Positions 1 through 7,777 of a stretch of DNA of 64,000 nucleotides are shown here, in pieces. Location: NCBI RefSeq assembly GCF_014217565.1, contig NZ_CP043661.1:3596001-3660000 (forward strand). Direction: 5' to 3'. The notes under the pieces were generated by a model. It saw only the letters and a list, made by a program, of their open reading frames with translations. It did no database searches and was not told where the DNA came from. The DNA comes from Kribbella qitaiheensis. GTDB taxonomy: Bacteria > Actinomycetota > Actinomycetes > Propionibacteriales > Kribbellaceae. Every line of letters starts with the position of its first letter. Within the stretch, counting starts at the first letter, position 1. A program made the translations under genes and the position numbers.

Positions 1-740
1 CTGAACGGCTTGCCGAGTCCCTTGAACCCCTCCGGCCAGACCCCGACCAGGTTGCCGCCGCGGAGCAGCCGCTCGGCATCGTCGTTGTTCGCCAGCGTCG
101 CTCCACCCTTGCGGGACAGCTCGCCGACGAACGGGGTCTTGAACACCAGGTCCGCCGCCAGCGTGCGCAGCGGCCGATTCGTATGGTCCGCGACGACCAG
201 CTGGGTGATCAGTCCGTCCAGCGGCATCGTGCCCGAGTGGTTCGCGACGATCAGGGCGCTGCCGGTCTCGGGGATGTTCTCGATCCCGCGCACCTCGACC
301 CGGAACCACTTCTCCGCGAGTGGGCGCAGGAACGGGAGCAGCACCTGGTCGGTGAGGTCGGAGTCGAAGCCGAACTCGTCGAGCTCGTAGTCCCCGGTCA
401 GCCGGCGCCGCAGGAAGGCCAGCAGCTCGGCGACCTTGCGTTCGCCGTCCGCGCCGAGCGTGTCCCGGATCATCCGCTCGAACCCGGCGAACTGACCGGC
501 ATCCGTCGCGGCTGGTTCGTGGGTGTCCTCGCCGGGCTCCTCGATCAGGAGATCGGCGTCCTCGACCTTGCGCCGCGACCGGTCACCGGCGGGCTTCCGC
601 TCGCGCGATTTGGCCGACTTGGCTCCCGAGGCGCCCGGTCCGGCGAGTGCACGAGCCGCGGACGACGGCGTCGTACGGCGTCCGCTGCCGCGGCCCGGGC
701 GGCCGCCGGAACCGATCGGGATCACGTCCGCGTCAGCCAC
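1..740 (-). CDS. lysophospholipid acyltransferase family protein (3' end outside window)
   Basis: The reading frame starts at GTG 740 and runs off the window without a stop, so the C-terminus is missing. The first ~75 residues are a basic, Ser/Gly-rich, probably disordered tail. A PlsC-type domain follows: NHSGTMPLDG holds the catalytic His and Asp (spaced slightly wider than the classical HX4D) and VWPEGFKG is the glycerol-phosphate-binding block. The expected role is acyl transfer to lysophospholipid or a related acceptor at the inner membrane face. The start overlaps the stop of the epimerase gene by 8 bases, so the two are probably translated together. In M. tuberculosis the counterpart pair is Rv0501-Rv0502. 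Family assignment is firm; the substrate is not known. Confidence 0.85.
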   Translation of the reverse strand, partial: MADADVIPIGSGGRPGRGSGRRTTPSSAARALAGPGASGAKSAKSRERKPAGDRSRRKVEDADLLIEEPGEDTHEPAATDAGQFAGFERMIRDTLGADGERKVAELLAFLRRRLTGDYELDEFGFDSDLTDQVLLPFLRPLAEKWFRVEVRGIENIPETGSALIVANHSGTMPLDGLITQLVVADHTNRPLRTLAADLVFKTPFVGELSRKGGATLANNDDAERLLRGGNLVGVWPEGFKGLGKPF

Positions 741-1740
741 GGAGTGCTCCGAGTCCGGCGGTCAGCAGCCGCGAGGCCGAGGTGACCGCACCAGGCCGAA
801 GCGAACGGCGGAAGTCGTCGAAGGCGGCAGCGGTCGTGTACTCCGGCTCGAAGCCGAAGTCGGTTCGCATCCGGGTGGTGTCGACCGCACGGCCATAAGT
901 AAGGAAGGTGATCTGGTCCGGCGAGAAGTCGGCCAGCCGGGCCCGGCGTACGACGGCGGCGGTACCGCCCGCGGTGAACGAGGGCAACGGGAACGCGGGC
1001 CGGCCGAGTCGCCGGATCGCCTGCGACAGCGAGAGCACGCCGTCGCCGGCCAGGTTGAAGGTGCCGGGCAGGTCGTTGACCGTGGCGTGGTGGATCGCTT
1101 CGACGCCGTCGTTCTCGTGCAGGAACTGCAGGCGGGCGTCGTACCCGAAGACGGTAGGGACGACCGCCATCGCGAAGTACCGGGTGATCGGTGAGTCGGT
1201 CTGCGGGCCGATCCAGTTGGCCATCCGCAGTGTGGTGACCGCCACATCGGGACGGCGCCGGGCGAACCCGCGCACATATCCCTCGACCTCGACGGCGTCC
1301 TTGCTCAACCCGGTCTGGTGAATCGCCCGGGGAGCCATCTCCTCGGTGAACATCGCGGGGTCGCGTGGACCCGCGCCGTACACGGTGGTCGAGGACTTCA
1401 CCACCAGCTTGCGGACGCCGGGCGCCTTCTGGCACGCGGCGAGCAGTTGCATGGTGCCGATGACGTTGATCTCTTTCATCGACGACCGGCCACCGGCGCT
1501 GCCAGGGGTCGCCACGACGCCCGTGTGGACGACAGTGTCGACGTCCTCACCGGCTATGACTTTGGCTATCACGGGGTTGCGGATGTCCGCGCGGACGAAC
1601 CGGACCCGACCGAGCTCGGCACGTGGCGGAACCACGTCGATGCCGATCACGGTCCCGATCGCTGGATCCGCGGCCAGGCGGCGGGCACAACGAGCACCGG
1701 CGTCCCGGGAGACGCCGGTAACCATCACTACCTGTGCCAC
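733..1740 (-). CDS. NAD-dependent epimerase/dehydratase (extended SDR)
   Basis: 335 residues. The N-terminus VVMVTGVSRDAGARCARRL is a Rossmann nucleotide-binding start and FVRADIRNP contacts the adenine side; SSTTVYGAG matches the strand carrying the active-site Ser/Thr of GalE-like enzymes. The usual YxxxK pair is odd: the stretch HQTGLSKDAVE has the Lys but Thr where Tyr is expected, so catalysis may be altered or lost. The gene lies between bS22 (63 bases upstream, with a hairpin in the gap) and the acyltransferase (8-base overlap), the order seen as Rv0500B-Rv0501-Rv0502 in M. tuberculosis. Rv0501 is often labelled galE2, but true epimerase activity is unproven here. Confidence 0.85.
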   Translation of the reverse strand: MAQVVMVTGVSRDAGARCARRLAADPAIGTVIGIDVVPPRAELGRVRFVRADIRNPVIAKVIAGEDVDTVVHTGVVATPGSAGGRSSMKEINVIGTMQLLAACQKAPGVRKLVVKSSTTVYGAGPRDPAMFTEEMAPRAIHQTGLSKDAVEVEGYVRGFARRRPDVAVTTLRMANWIGPQTDSPITRYFAMAVVPTVFGYDARLQFLHENDGVEAIHHATVNDLPGTFNLAGDGVLSLSQAIRRLGRPAFPLPSFTAGGTAAVVRRARLADFSPDQITFLTYGRAVDTTRMRTDFGFEPEYTTAAAFDDFRRSLRPGAVTSASRLLTAGLGALRG

Positions 1741-1771
1741 GAGAACCCCCAGCCAGACAGCAACTCCTGAG

Positions 1772-1796
1772 CGCCGCTCTGGTAACCAGAGCGGCG
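1772..1796. terminator. 11-bp perfect hairpin between bS22 and epimerase genes
   Basis: CGCCGCTCTGG and its exact complement CCAGAGCGGCG flank a 3-base TAA loop. No T tract follows on either strand. Read from the minus strand it sits between the bS22 stop and the epimerase start, so it may be an intrinsic (U-less) terminator or attenuator that lowers epimerase expression relative to the ribosomal protein, or a 3'-end processing signal. Confidence 0.55.
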
Positions 1797-1803
1797 GGAC
1801 CTG

Positions 1804-1905
1804 CTACTTGCCGAGCTTGCGGCGCTGCACCCGCGTCTTCTTCAACAGCTTGCGGTGCTTCTTCTTCGCCATCCGCTTACGGCGCTTCTTGATAACAGAA
1901 CCCAC
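1804..1905 (-). CDS. 30S ribosomal protein bS22 (AURKAIP1/COX24-type, 33 aa)
   Basis: A 33-residue protein starting with GTG at 1905 ([18 protein letters not shown] and ending RRKLGK), with about half of its residues Lys or Arg. GGAAGG lies 7 bases before the start. It matches the actinobacterial small-subunit protein bS22, seen in mycobacterial ribosome structures, and the conserved mitochondrial AURKAIP1 C-terminus. The counterpart in M. tuberculosis is Rv0500B, which lies between an HTH gene (Rv0500A) and the epimerase gene. Here the epimerase adjacency is kept, while the HTH gene is 9.4 kb away. Confidence 0.93.
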   Translation of the reverse strand: MGSVIKKRRKRMAKKKHRKLLKKTRVQRRKLGK

Positions 1906-2121
1906 AGTTGGACCTTCCAAACTTAAAGAGAGCGTCAGCGAAGCCTACCCGCAAGTCGCCACTCCGACCTAAGTGAGGCGGCATCGAGGCCTCCGTGAGG
2001 TTAGCCCCTGGTTCGCCTGGGGTTCGCCGGAGGCCTTGCCCAGGCTGGCATTTCCACGCAACTGGAGGCTGAAATGACCGCTCGCTACAACGGCCTGGCG
2101 GCCTCCTCGGGCGCGGCGGAC

Positions 2122-2631
2122 CTAGCCGAGGTGTTCCCAGGTGAGCAGGGAGACCTCGCGGCCCTTGTCCGTCACGACGGTCGGCGGGAGGTCAGTGAGT
2201 CGATAGCCGGCGCTTCGGGCCACTCCTGAGCTGGCGGCGTTGTCCCCCTCGATCTCCAGGGTCACGCGGGGCAGCCCGGCCTCCTCGTGCGCGTACGCCG
2301 TCAGCAGCTTCAACGCCCGTACTGCGAGGCGCTGGCCACGGAAGGCGGCCCCGACCGAGTAGCCCAGCGCCAAGCGGTCCGGCATCAGCAAGACCTCACC
2401 CATCGGCTCTCCCCCATCGACGGTGATCGCAAGCTGGATCCGCCCGTTGTCGCTGTGGGCGCGATCCAGATAGGCCTTCGCCGCCTCCAGATCGAACGGC
2501 GACACCAACGGCGTCCAGAAGGCGACCTCGGGATCGTCGAACAGCTTCACCATCGCCGCGAGATCACCCCGCTCCCACTCCCGCAGTACCAGCCCGTCCC
2601 CCACCAACCGAAGCCCAGATCTGTTCGCCAT
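2122..2631 (-). CDS. GNAT family N-acetyltransferase
   Basis: 169 residues from ATG 2631 (MANRSGLRLVGDGLVLREW). A longer frame to a TTG at 2664, which would overlap the upstream stop as TTGA, is possible, but GGGAG/GGGG just before 2631 and the homologous N-terminus favour the shorter form. LALGYSVGAAFRGQRLAVRALKLL is the acetyl-CoA-binding motif A region (usual Q/RxxGxG/A is degenerate as RGQRLA) and VTLEIEGDNAAS-GVARSAGYR is motif B, the RimJ/RimL-like arrangement. Likely acetylates a small amine or a protein N-terminus in the cytoplasm. It follows the SARP gene by 29 bases and is probably co-transcribed with it. Confidence 0.8.
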   Translation of the reverse strand: MANRSGLRLVGDGLVLREWERGDLAAMVKLFDDPEVAFWTPLVSPFDLEAAKAYLDRAHSDNGRIQLAITVDGGEPMGEVLLMPDRLALGYSVGAAFRGQRLAVRALKLLTAYAHEEAGLPRVTLEIEGDNAASSGVARSAGYRLTDLPPTVVTDKGREVSLLTWEHLG

Positions 2632-2660
2632 GTCCCCAGTCTCCCTCGCGTTCTCCCGGC

Positions 2661-4580
2661 TCAATCTTCCGCCAGCAGGTCCGACACCCAGCCGAAGGTG
2701 AGCAGGCCGGAGCTCGCGCCTGCCAGTTCCCCCGCTGCGGGCGCGAGCTCAGCCCTGGCCCGATCGGTCATCGGTTGGTTGCCGACAGCAACGGCAGCTC
2801 TCAGGAGCAGGCACCACATCGCTTCGTACATCAAGTCCTTGGGCGGATCGGGGATCGCGGTCAATGATGCTGCGGCTTCGTCGGGCCGGTTGTCGGCGAG
2901 TAGGACCAGAGGACGAACCCAGGGCTCGTAAGGTCCCCAGTCCTCGTCTCTGCCCGGCTGTCCGTGGACAGCGAGGAGAGCGAGCGGCAGGAGGCCGTGC
3001 TGCAGGCCGGGCATGCCTGCACCGTCGAGCGACTTGGCTGCCTCGCGGTAGGCGGCGTCAAGGCCGGCGGTTGGTGTCTGACCTTCGGCGGCGAGGCGCA
3101 GTACGCGGTACCACTGGGTGAAGACGCCGACCAGGGGCAGCTCCCGGCGTACGGCGAGGAGGTCTACTGCAGCCGCATGGTGGTCGGCCTGGGTGAAGTC
3201 TCCGAGCGCGCTGAGCGCCTGGATCCGGATGAGATGGCCAAGGACTTCATAGCTGACGAGGTCGTGAGCGGTAGCCAGGTTGATGAGCTCGGCGCCGATC
3301 TGGTCTCTGCGTGGTGCGAGGCCTGCACGTTGGAAGGTCTGCATGAAGACACCGTTGAGCGCGAATCCCAGCAGGCTCGGATCGTCCAGCCGGCGGGCGA
3401 GCTGTTCCGCTTCGGCAGCCGCCTCGGGGCCGCGCGATTCCCTGGTACCGCGTGACTCCAGCGCGATCGTGGCGAGCAGCCGTGCTCTCGCAGCGGCACG
3501 GTCGGCGGGGAGAGCGACCAAGGTCCGCTCTGCCGCAGCGACCACCTGCCGCGCGTGTTCCTCGTCGTCCGACCGCGTCCAGATCGCCGGTACGTCGTAC
3601 GCGCCAATCACTCTCGCCGTGAGCTCCACATCGCCGATCTCCTCGGCAGCAGCGATCGCTGCCAACCTGTGGCGTCTCGCCGCCTCCAGGCCGCCGCCGC
3701 CCGTGACAGCCAGGTTCCGCAGCAACCCGACCGTCGACTCCAGTCGCGCCCGGGCTCCCGCACCCACCGCTTCGTCGTACGCCGCGGCCGCGTCCTCCCA
3801 CACCTTGCCGACGCCAGTACTACGTACGCCGGGTGCGCGCAGATGCTCAGCCTGGTTGAGGATGTCGGTCTCCAGGCGACGCAACGCCGGGCCCGGGTCC
3901 ACCGCGAGTTGCTCGACGAGGAGGGCGCGGGCGCGTCGTAGTACGGCAAGGGCGTCGCCCTGGCGGTCGGATTGGTACAGCGCGAGCGCCAGCAGTCGCC
4001 AGGCGTCCTCACGCCAAGGGTGCTCGGTCACGTGCGCATCCAGGTCCGGGATCGCTTCCCCTGCCAGTCCTAGTGCGAGCCGCGCTTCTGCTTGTTGCTC
4101 GGCTGCCCGCAGACGCAGCTCTGTCAGCCGGGACCGCTCTGCTGTCGCCCAGTGCGCCTCAGCAAAGTCCGCGTACGCCGGTCCACGCCACCAGCCGAGT
4201 GCCTCATCCAGTCGCTTCAACGCTTGCTCTGGTGCGAGCGTGGTGGACACGACCCGCTCGAAACGCCAGGCGTCCACCGCGTCCGGCTCGGCTCGGAACG
4301 CGTAGCCCGGCCCTACCGTCACCAGCACGCGCGGCGGCGTACGAGGAGCTCTGTCGGGCTCCACCGCTCGACGCAGCGCGGCGACGAAGGTGCGTACGGC
4401 GCTGACAGCTCCAGTAGGTGGATCCGCCCACAGGTCGTCGACCAGGAGCTCGACCGGTACTACGCGGCCGCGGGCAACGATCAACCGGCCGAGCACCGCG
4501 CGGTGCTGCGGGCCCTTGAGCGCCACCGGCTCACCGGTCTCTTCCCAGGCCACCACGGGTCCCAGTACTCCGAACTGCAC
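2661..4580 (-). CDS. AfsR/SARP-type transcriptional activator with TPR tail
   Basis: 639 residues from GTG 4580 (QFGVLGPVVAWEETGEPVAL), chosen because GGAAGG lies 9 bases upstream and SARPs start at this point; ATG 4628 or 4694 would add 16 or 38 residues. Residues ~10-95 form an OmpR-type winged helix (GPQHRAVLGRLIVARGRVVP, SAVRTFVAALRRAVEP), ~105-250 a bacterial transcriptional activator domain with AFRAEPDAVDAWRFE and WREDAWRLLALALYQSDRQ, and the remainder is Ala/Leu-rich TPR-like helices. No P-loop is present, unlike full AfsR. SARPs bind direct repeats near -35 boxes, often in secondary metabolism; no biosynthetic cluster lies here, so its target may be the divergent hydrolase. Confidence 0.85.
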   Translation of the reverse strand: MQFGVLGPVVAWEETGEPVALKGPQHRAVLGRLIVARGRVVPVELLVDDLWADPPTGAVSAVRTFVAALRRAVEPDRAPRTPPRVLVTVGPGYAFRAEPDAVDAWRFERVVSTTLAPEQALKRLDEALGWWRGPAYADFAEAHWATAERSRLTELRLRAAEQQAEARLALGLAGEAIPDLDAHVTEHPWREDAWRLLALALYQSDRQGDALAVLRRARALLVEQLAVDPGPALRRLETDILNQAEHLRAPGVRSTGVGKVWEDAAAAYDEAVGAGARARLESTVGLLRNLAVTGGGGLEAARRHRLAAIAAAEEIGDVELTARVIGAYDVPAIWTRSDDEEHARQVVAAAERTLVALPADRAAARARLLATIALESRGTRESRGPEAAAEAEQLARRLDDPSLLGFALNGVFMQTFQRAGLAPRRDQIGAELINLATAHDLVSYEVLGHLIRIQALSALGDFTQADHHAAAVDLLAVRRELPLVGVFTQWYRVLRLAAEGQTPTAGLDAAYREAAKSLDGAGMPGLQHGLLPLALLAVHGQPGRDEDWGPYEPWVRPLVLLADNRPDEAAASLTAIPDPPKDLMYEAMWCLLLRAAVAVGNQPMTDRARAELAPAAGELAGASSGLLTFGWVSDLLAED

Positions 4581-4692
4581 CAGCTCAGCCCTTCCCGCAG
4601 AGATGCCGCCACCGTAACGCGTGCTCATCGGATGCTCATCCGCGCCGGGGAGGGTTCGGAGTACCGATTCCTTCACAGAGAGCAGGCGCGCC

Positions 4693-5547
4693 ATGAAGAT
4701 CAGCGGGTTCGACTACCAGCGGCTGGAGGGTGCCGACGGGGTCCGGCTCAACGTGGCGGTCGGGGGCACCGGGAGCCCGATCGTGTTGCTGCACGGATTC
4801 CCGCAGACGCACCTCATGTGGCGGGAGGTGGCTCGCGACCTCGCGGCGGACCACACGGTCATCTGCCCGGATCTGCGAGGGTATGGCGACAGCGACAAGC
4901 CTGTCGAGGGCTACTCGAAGCGAGTCATGGCGGCCGACATCGTCGCGATCGCCGGCGCGCTGGGGCATGAGCGGTTCGCGCTGGCCGGCCACGACCGTGG
5001 CGCGTTGGTGGCCTTCCGTGCCGGGCTGGACCATCCCGGCACGGTCACCCACCTCGCCTGCCTCGACGTACTGCCGACGCTGGACATGTGGAACGCCTTA
5101 CAGGGCGTGAACGCGGCCGTGGCGTTTCACCTGTACCTGATGGCGTTGCCGCCCGGTCTGCCGGAAGAGCTGATCGCAGCCAGCCCGGACGCGTTCTTCG
5201 GGTACTTCCTCGATCTGTGGGCCAAGAGCCCCTTCCCCGCCGACGTACGGGCCGAGTACCTGGACGCGTGCCGGAAGGCGGTGCCTTCGATCGTCGCCGA
5301 CTATCGCGCGACGGCCGGGATCGACGTACAGGAGGACCAGGCAGACCTTGCTACAGGCAACCAATTGCAGATGCCGGTGACCGTGCTGCAGCAGGACTGG
5401 GGCGCCCAGCTCGGCTTCGACGCCGCCTCGCTGTGGCAGGCCTGGGCACCGAAGCTGGAGCACCTGACCGTCGACTACGGCCACTTCATGGCTGAGGAGG
5501 CGCCGGCAGAGATCGCGGCGATCCTCCGTGGCCTGCTGAAGCGCTGA
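4693..5547 (+). CDS. alpha/beta hydrolase, haloacetate dehalogenase/epoxide hydrolase type
   Basis: 284 residues. VLLHGFPQTHLMWR forms the oxyanion region, CPDLRGYGDSDKP the following loop, and ALAGHDRGALVAFR the nucleophile elbow with Asp101 rather than Ser. An Asp nucleophile is the mark of haloalkane/haloacetate dehalogenases and epoxide hydrolases. YGHFMAEEAP carries the catalytic His264. Start ATG 4693 was preferred to the in-frame 4621 because homologues begin here. The gene is divergent from the SARP regulator, with about 110 bases between the preferred starts, which makes it a candidate target. The true substrate (fluoroacetate, chloroacetate or an epoxide) cannot be told from the sequence. 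Confidence 0.85.
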   Translation: MKISGFDYQRLEGADGVRLNVAVGGTGSPIVLLHGFPQTHLMWREVARDLAADHTVICPDLRGYGDSDKPVEGYSKRVMAADIVAIAGALGHERFALAGHDRGALVAFRAGLDHPGTVTHLACLDVLPTLDMWNALQGVNAAVAFHLYLMALPPGLPEELIAASPDAFFGYFLDLWAKSPFPADVRAEYLDACRKAVPSIVADYRATAGIDVQEDQADLATGNQLQMPVTVLQQDWGAQLGFDAASLWQAWAPKLEHLTVDYGHFMAEEAPAEIAAILRGLLKR

Positions 5548-5599
5548 TCGGCGGCGGAAGTATCCTGCGGGTCGTTCGCCGATTCGAAGGAGCACAAGG

Positions 5600-5761
5600 A
5601 TGTGCCGAGCCGTGAAGTGCCGCCAGTGCGGTAAGACGACCTGGGCCGGCTGCGGTCAGCATGTCGCGCAGGTCAAGGTGACAGTGCCGGCGGACGACTG
5701 GTGTGGCGGCCACCCGAAGGGTGAGGGCCGCGGGCTGCTGTCGCGCCTCTTCGGACGCTGA
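5600..5761 (+). CDS. small Cys-rich protein (53 aa), possible zinc ribbon
   Basis: ATG 5600 is preceded by GAAGGAG and opens a 53-codon frame. MCRAVKCRQCGKTTWAGCGQH holds two CxxC-like pairs plus a CGxH, and a further Cys-Gly-Gly-His lies near residue 37, so a metal-binding ribbon is plausible. The C-terminus GLLSRLFGR looks amphipathic. Proteins with the same MCRAV-C-CGK-T-WAGCGQH opening are widespread in actinobacteria and lack a known function. It follows the hydrolase gene by 52 bases and could be co-transcribed. Its stop lies inside the 17-18 bp tandem repeat that reaches the WYL gene. Confidence 0.75.
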   Translation: MCRAVKCRQCGKTTWAGCGQHVAQVKVTVPADDWCGGHPKGEGRGLLSRLFGR

Positions 5762-5828
5762 TCCTCGCCCAGCCACTGATCCTCACCCGGCGCTGATCCT
5801 CACCCGGGCGCTGATCCTCACTCGGGCG
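5758..5828. repeat. 17-18 bp tandem repeat (4 copies) across a convergent gene junction
   Basis: CTGATCCTCACCCGG-like units start at 5758, 5775, 5793 and 5811. The first copy supplies the TGA stop of the small Cys-rich gene and the last supplies the stop (TCA on the plus strand) of the WYL gene, so the unit carries a stop on both strands. It looks like replication-slippage amplification of the shared 3' junction. Confidence 0.7.
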
Positions 5829-6783
5829 GCTGGACCGAGCGCAGCAGCCGACGGCCGATCTCTTCGGCCGCGGCCTGCAGCTCGGGTGACTTGAGGATCT
5901 GGAACGGAGCCCGGACGGCGGTCAGCTGTTCGACGTACCAGCCGGGGTTCTCCGTACTGCCGATCAACCGGGTAGTGGTCGGTGTGATCGCGTCCAGCCG
6001 GCCGAGCGCGCGCGGGAGGCAGGGCGCGACTTCGTCGAACGGCGCTTCGATGACGACCTCGACCTGGTACTTCCAGCCCTCTGAGAGTTGCTCCTCGAGC
6101 GCCTGCTTCGGGTTCAGGTCGGCCGGCGGGGTGAAGGTTCCGTCGAGCGTCTCGACGGTCCGGATCCGGTCGATCCGCAGGGCACGGCGCGCATCCTTGG
6201 CGTGCGACCAGCAGAGCAGATACCAGCGGCCGTGCCGGACGACGACCGCCCAGGGATCGACGTCCATCGGCCGCTCGGTGCCGGAGTTCAGGCGATAGGC
6301 CAGCCGCAGTGGGCTGGTCGAGGAGCAGGCCTGGACCAGCTTCGCGGTGGTTTCGGGTTCGGGCGTCGGCGGATCCTGGCCGCGGCCGGCGGCGATCCGC
6401 CGGACGGCGTCGACCGGGTCGGCGACCGACGCGGGCAGGACCCGCATGATCTTGCCGAGCGCGCTGCCCACCGGATCGGCCGGGTCGGCGGCGTTGTGGT
6501 GTCCGTCGAGGGCCGCCATCACCAGCGCGAGAGCCTCGGTGGTGGTGAACATCAGCGGTGGAACCCGGGCTCCCCGGCCGACGCGGTAGCCGCCGTACGG
6601 GCCACGGGTGGACTCGATCGGGACGCCCGCCTCGCGCACGATCCCGACGTACCGGCCGATCGCCCGCTCGGACACCCCGAGCCGCTCAGCCAGCCGGGAC
6701 GCCCCGATGCCCGGGCTGTTCTGGATCAACTCGAGCAGCAGCAACGCCCGCGAGGTCGGGCTCAGGTCGTCGTACACCGGCAA
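5818..6783 (-). CDS. YafY/PafC-type WYL-domain transcriptional regulator
   Basis: 321 residues. Residues ~8-60 are a DeoR-like HTH (SRALLLLELIQNSPGIGASR, RLGVSERAIGRYVGIVREAG) followed by the wing STRGPYGGYRVG. Residues ~140-215 form the WYL domain, with DPWAVVVRHGRWYLLCWSHA carrying the W-Y-L signature, and a WCX extension completes the chain. WYL domains sense ligands, often nucleic acid fragments, and PafBC members run the mycobacterial DNA-damage response; this single gene is not the fused or paired pafBC. Its 235-base upstream gap to AIM24 has no other gene. Its regulon is unknown. Confidence 0.85.
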   Translation of the reverse strand: MPVYDDLSPTSRALLLLELIQNSPGIGASRLAERLGVSERAIGRYVGIVREAGVPIESTRGPYGGYRVGRGARVPPLMFTTTEALALVMAALDGHHNAADPADPVGSALGKIMRVLPASVADPVDAVRRIAAGRGQDPPTPEPETTAKLVQACSSTSPLRLAYRLNSGTERPMDVDPWAVVVRHGRWYLLCWSHAKDARRALRIDRIRTVETLDGTFTPPADLNPKQALEEQLSEGWKYQVEVVIEAPFDEVAPCLPRALGRLDAITPTTTRLIGSTENPGWYVEQLTAVRAPFQILKSPELQAAAEEIGRRLLRSVQPPE

Positions 6784-7018
6784 ACTCCCCCGAAGATTTC
6801 GGAAGTGGATCGTCGTGAACAGACACTAGCCCCTCACGCACCGACGCCTCGCTCACCGGCGCCCTCGCTCACCTGCGCCTCGCTCACCGGCAGCTCGCTG
6901 GCAGACCGGTGGTCTGCAGCGCAAGACCACCTTCGCCTCACCAGCAGCTGGCTTCGAACAGGAGGCGCTCGACGCGGCGTACCGAGCGCCCGGTACGCCG
7001 CGCCGGCCAGGTCACAGG

Positions 7019-7777
7019 TCAGCGGCCGCCGAGAAGTCCGCCCAGCATTCCGGCCACGCCACCGTCCTGGCCCGCTTGCTGGCCGCCGCCGGAGCCACCG
7101 ATGAAACCGCCTGGCGGCTCCTCGGACGGCTGGACGACGACGAACCCCTGGCCGTTGAAGCTCATCGTGAACGCCTCGCCGGTGCTCCGGCCGAGCAGCG
7201 TGCCGAGGCCGATCGAGTCGGCCCGGGTGTACCCGGTCTGCAAGCTGGTCGACCAGCAGACCGCCGCCTGCGGATCGGCGTACGTCGGCTGGTCCACCGT
7301 CAGCACGACCGGCGTGCCCTTGGTCGTGATCGCGATCCGGCCCCGGCCGGTGAAGTTGCAGTTGAACAGCCCGGAGTTCGACATCATGCCGGCGCCCTGG
7401 ACCATCTTGATGTCCCAGCTGAGCGTCGGCTCGAAGGCGAGCACGTTCGCCCCGTTGATGCTGAGCCCGTCGTGTGGGCCCTCCAGGTCGATCAGGTAGA
7501 TGTCCGCGGCCCGGTCGGCGAGGAACACGTCGCCCTCGCCGCGCATCTTCATCAGCGGAATGCCTTCGCCGGTGAGTTTCTGCTTCAGGAACTTGCCGAT
7601 CCCGCCCGAGCCCTGCGCCTCGAACTGCACGTTGCCCTGGTACGCGACCATCGCCCCCTGCCGCGCGAACACCTCGCCACGGAGCTCGATCTTGAGCAAC
7701 TTCGAATTCTGCAACCGCAGACCGGCCTGAGCAGACTCCTGCTCCTGATTGGTCGCGGCGAACAGTTCACTTCGCAT
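7019..7777 (-). CDS. AIM24 family protein
   Basis: 252 residues from ATG 7777, chosen because GGGAGGGG lies 8 bases upstream. The chain is rich in beta strands (LKIELRGEVFARQGAMVAYQ, LINGANVLAF-like turns, LFNCNFTGRGRIAITTKG) and ends in a Gly/Gln-rich tail with two GGxxGG patches (residues ~220-252). This is the TRAP-like/AIM24 fold, a trimeric beta-prism named after a yeast mitochondrial protein. The bacterial function is not established. A low-complexity Gly tail after the fold is common in actinobacterial members. It stands alone, followed by the gap before the WYL gene. Confidence 0.85.
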   Translation of the reverse strand: MRSELFAATNQEQESAQAGLRLQNSKLLKIELRGEVFARQGAMVAYQGNVQFEAQGSGGIGKFLKQKLTGEGIPLMKMRGEGDVFLADRAADIYLIDLEGPHDGLSINGANVLAFEPTLSWDIKMVQGAGMMSNSGLFNCNFTGRGRIAITTKGTPVVLTVDQPTYADPQAAVCWSTSLQTGYTRADSIGLGTLLGRSTGEAFTMSFNGQGFVVVQPSEEPPGGFIGGSGGGQQAGQDGGVAGMLGGLLGGR

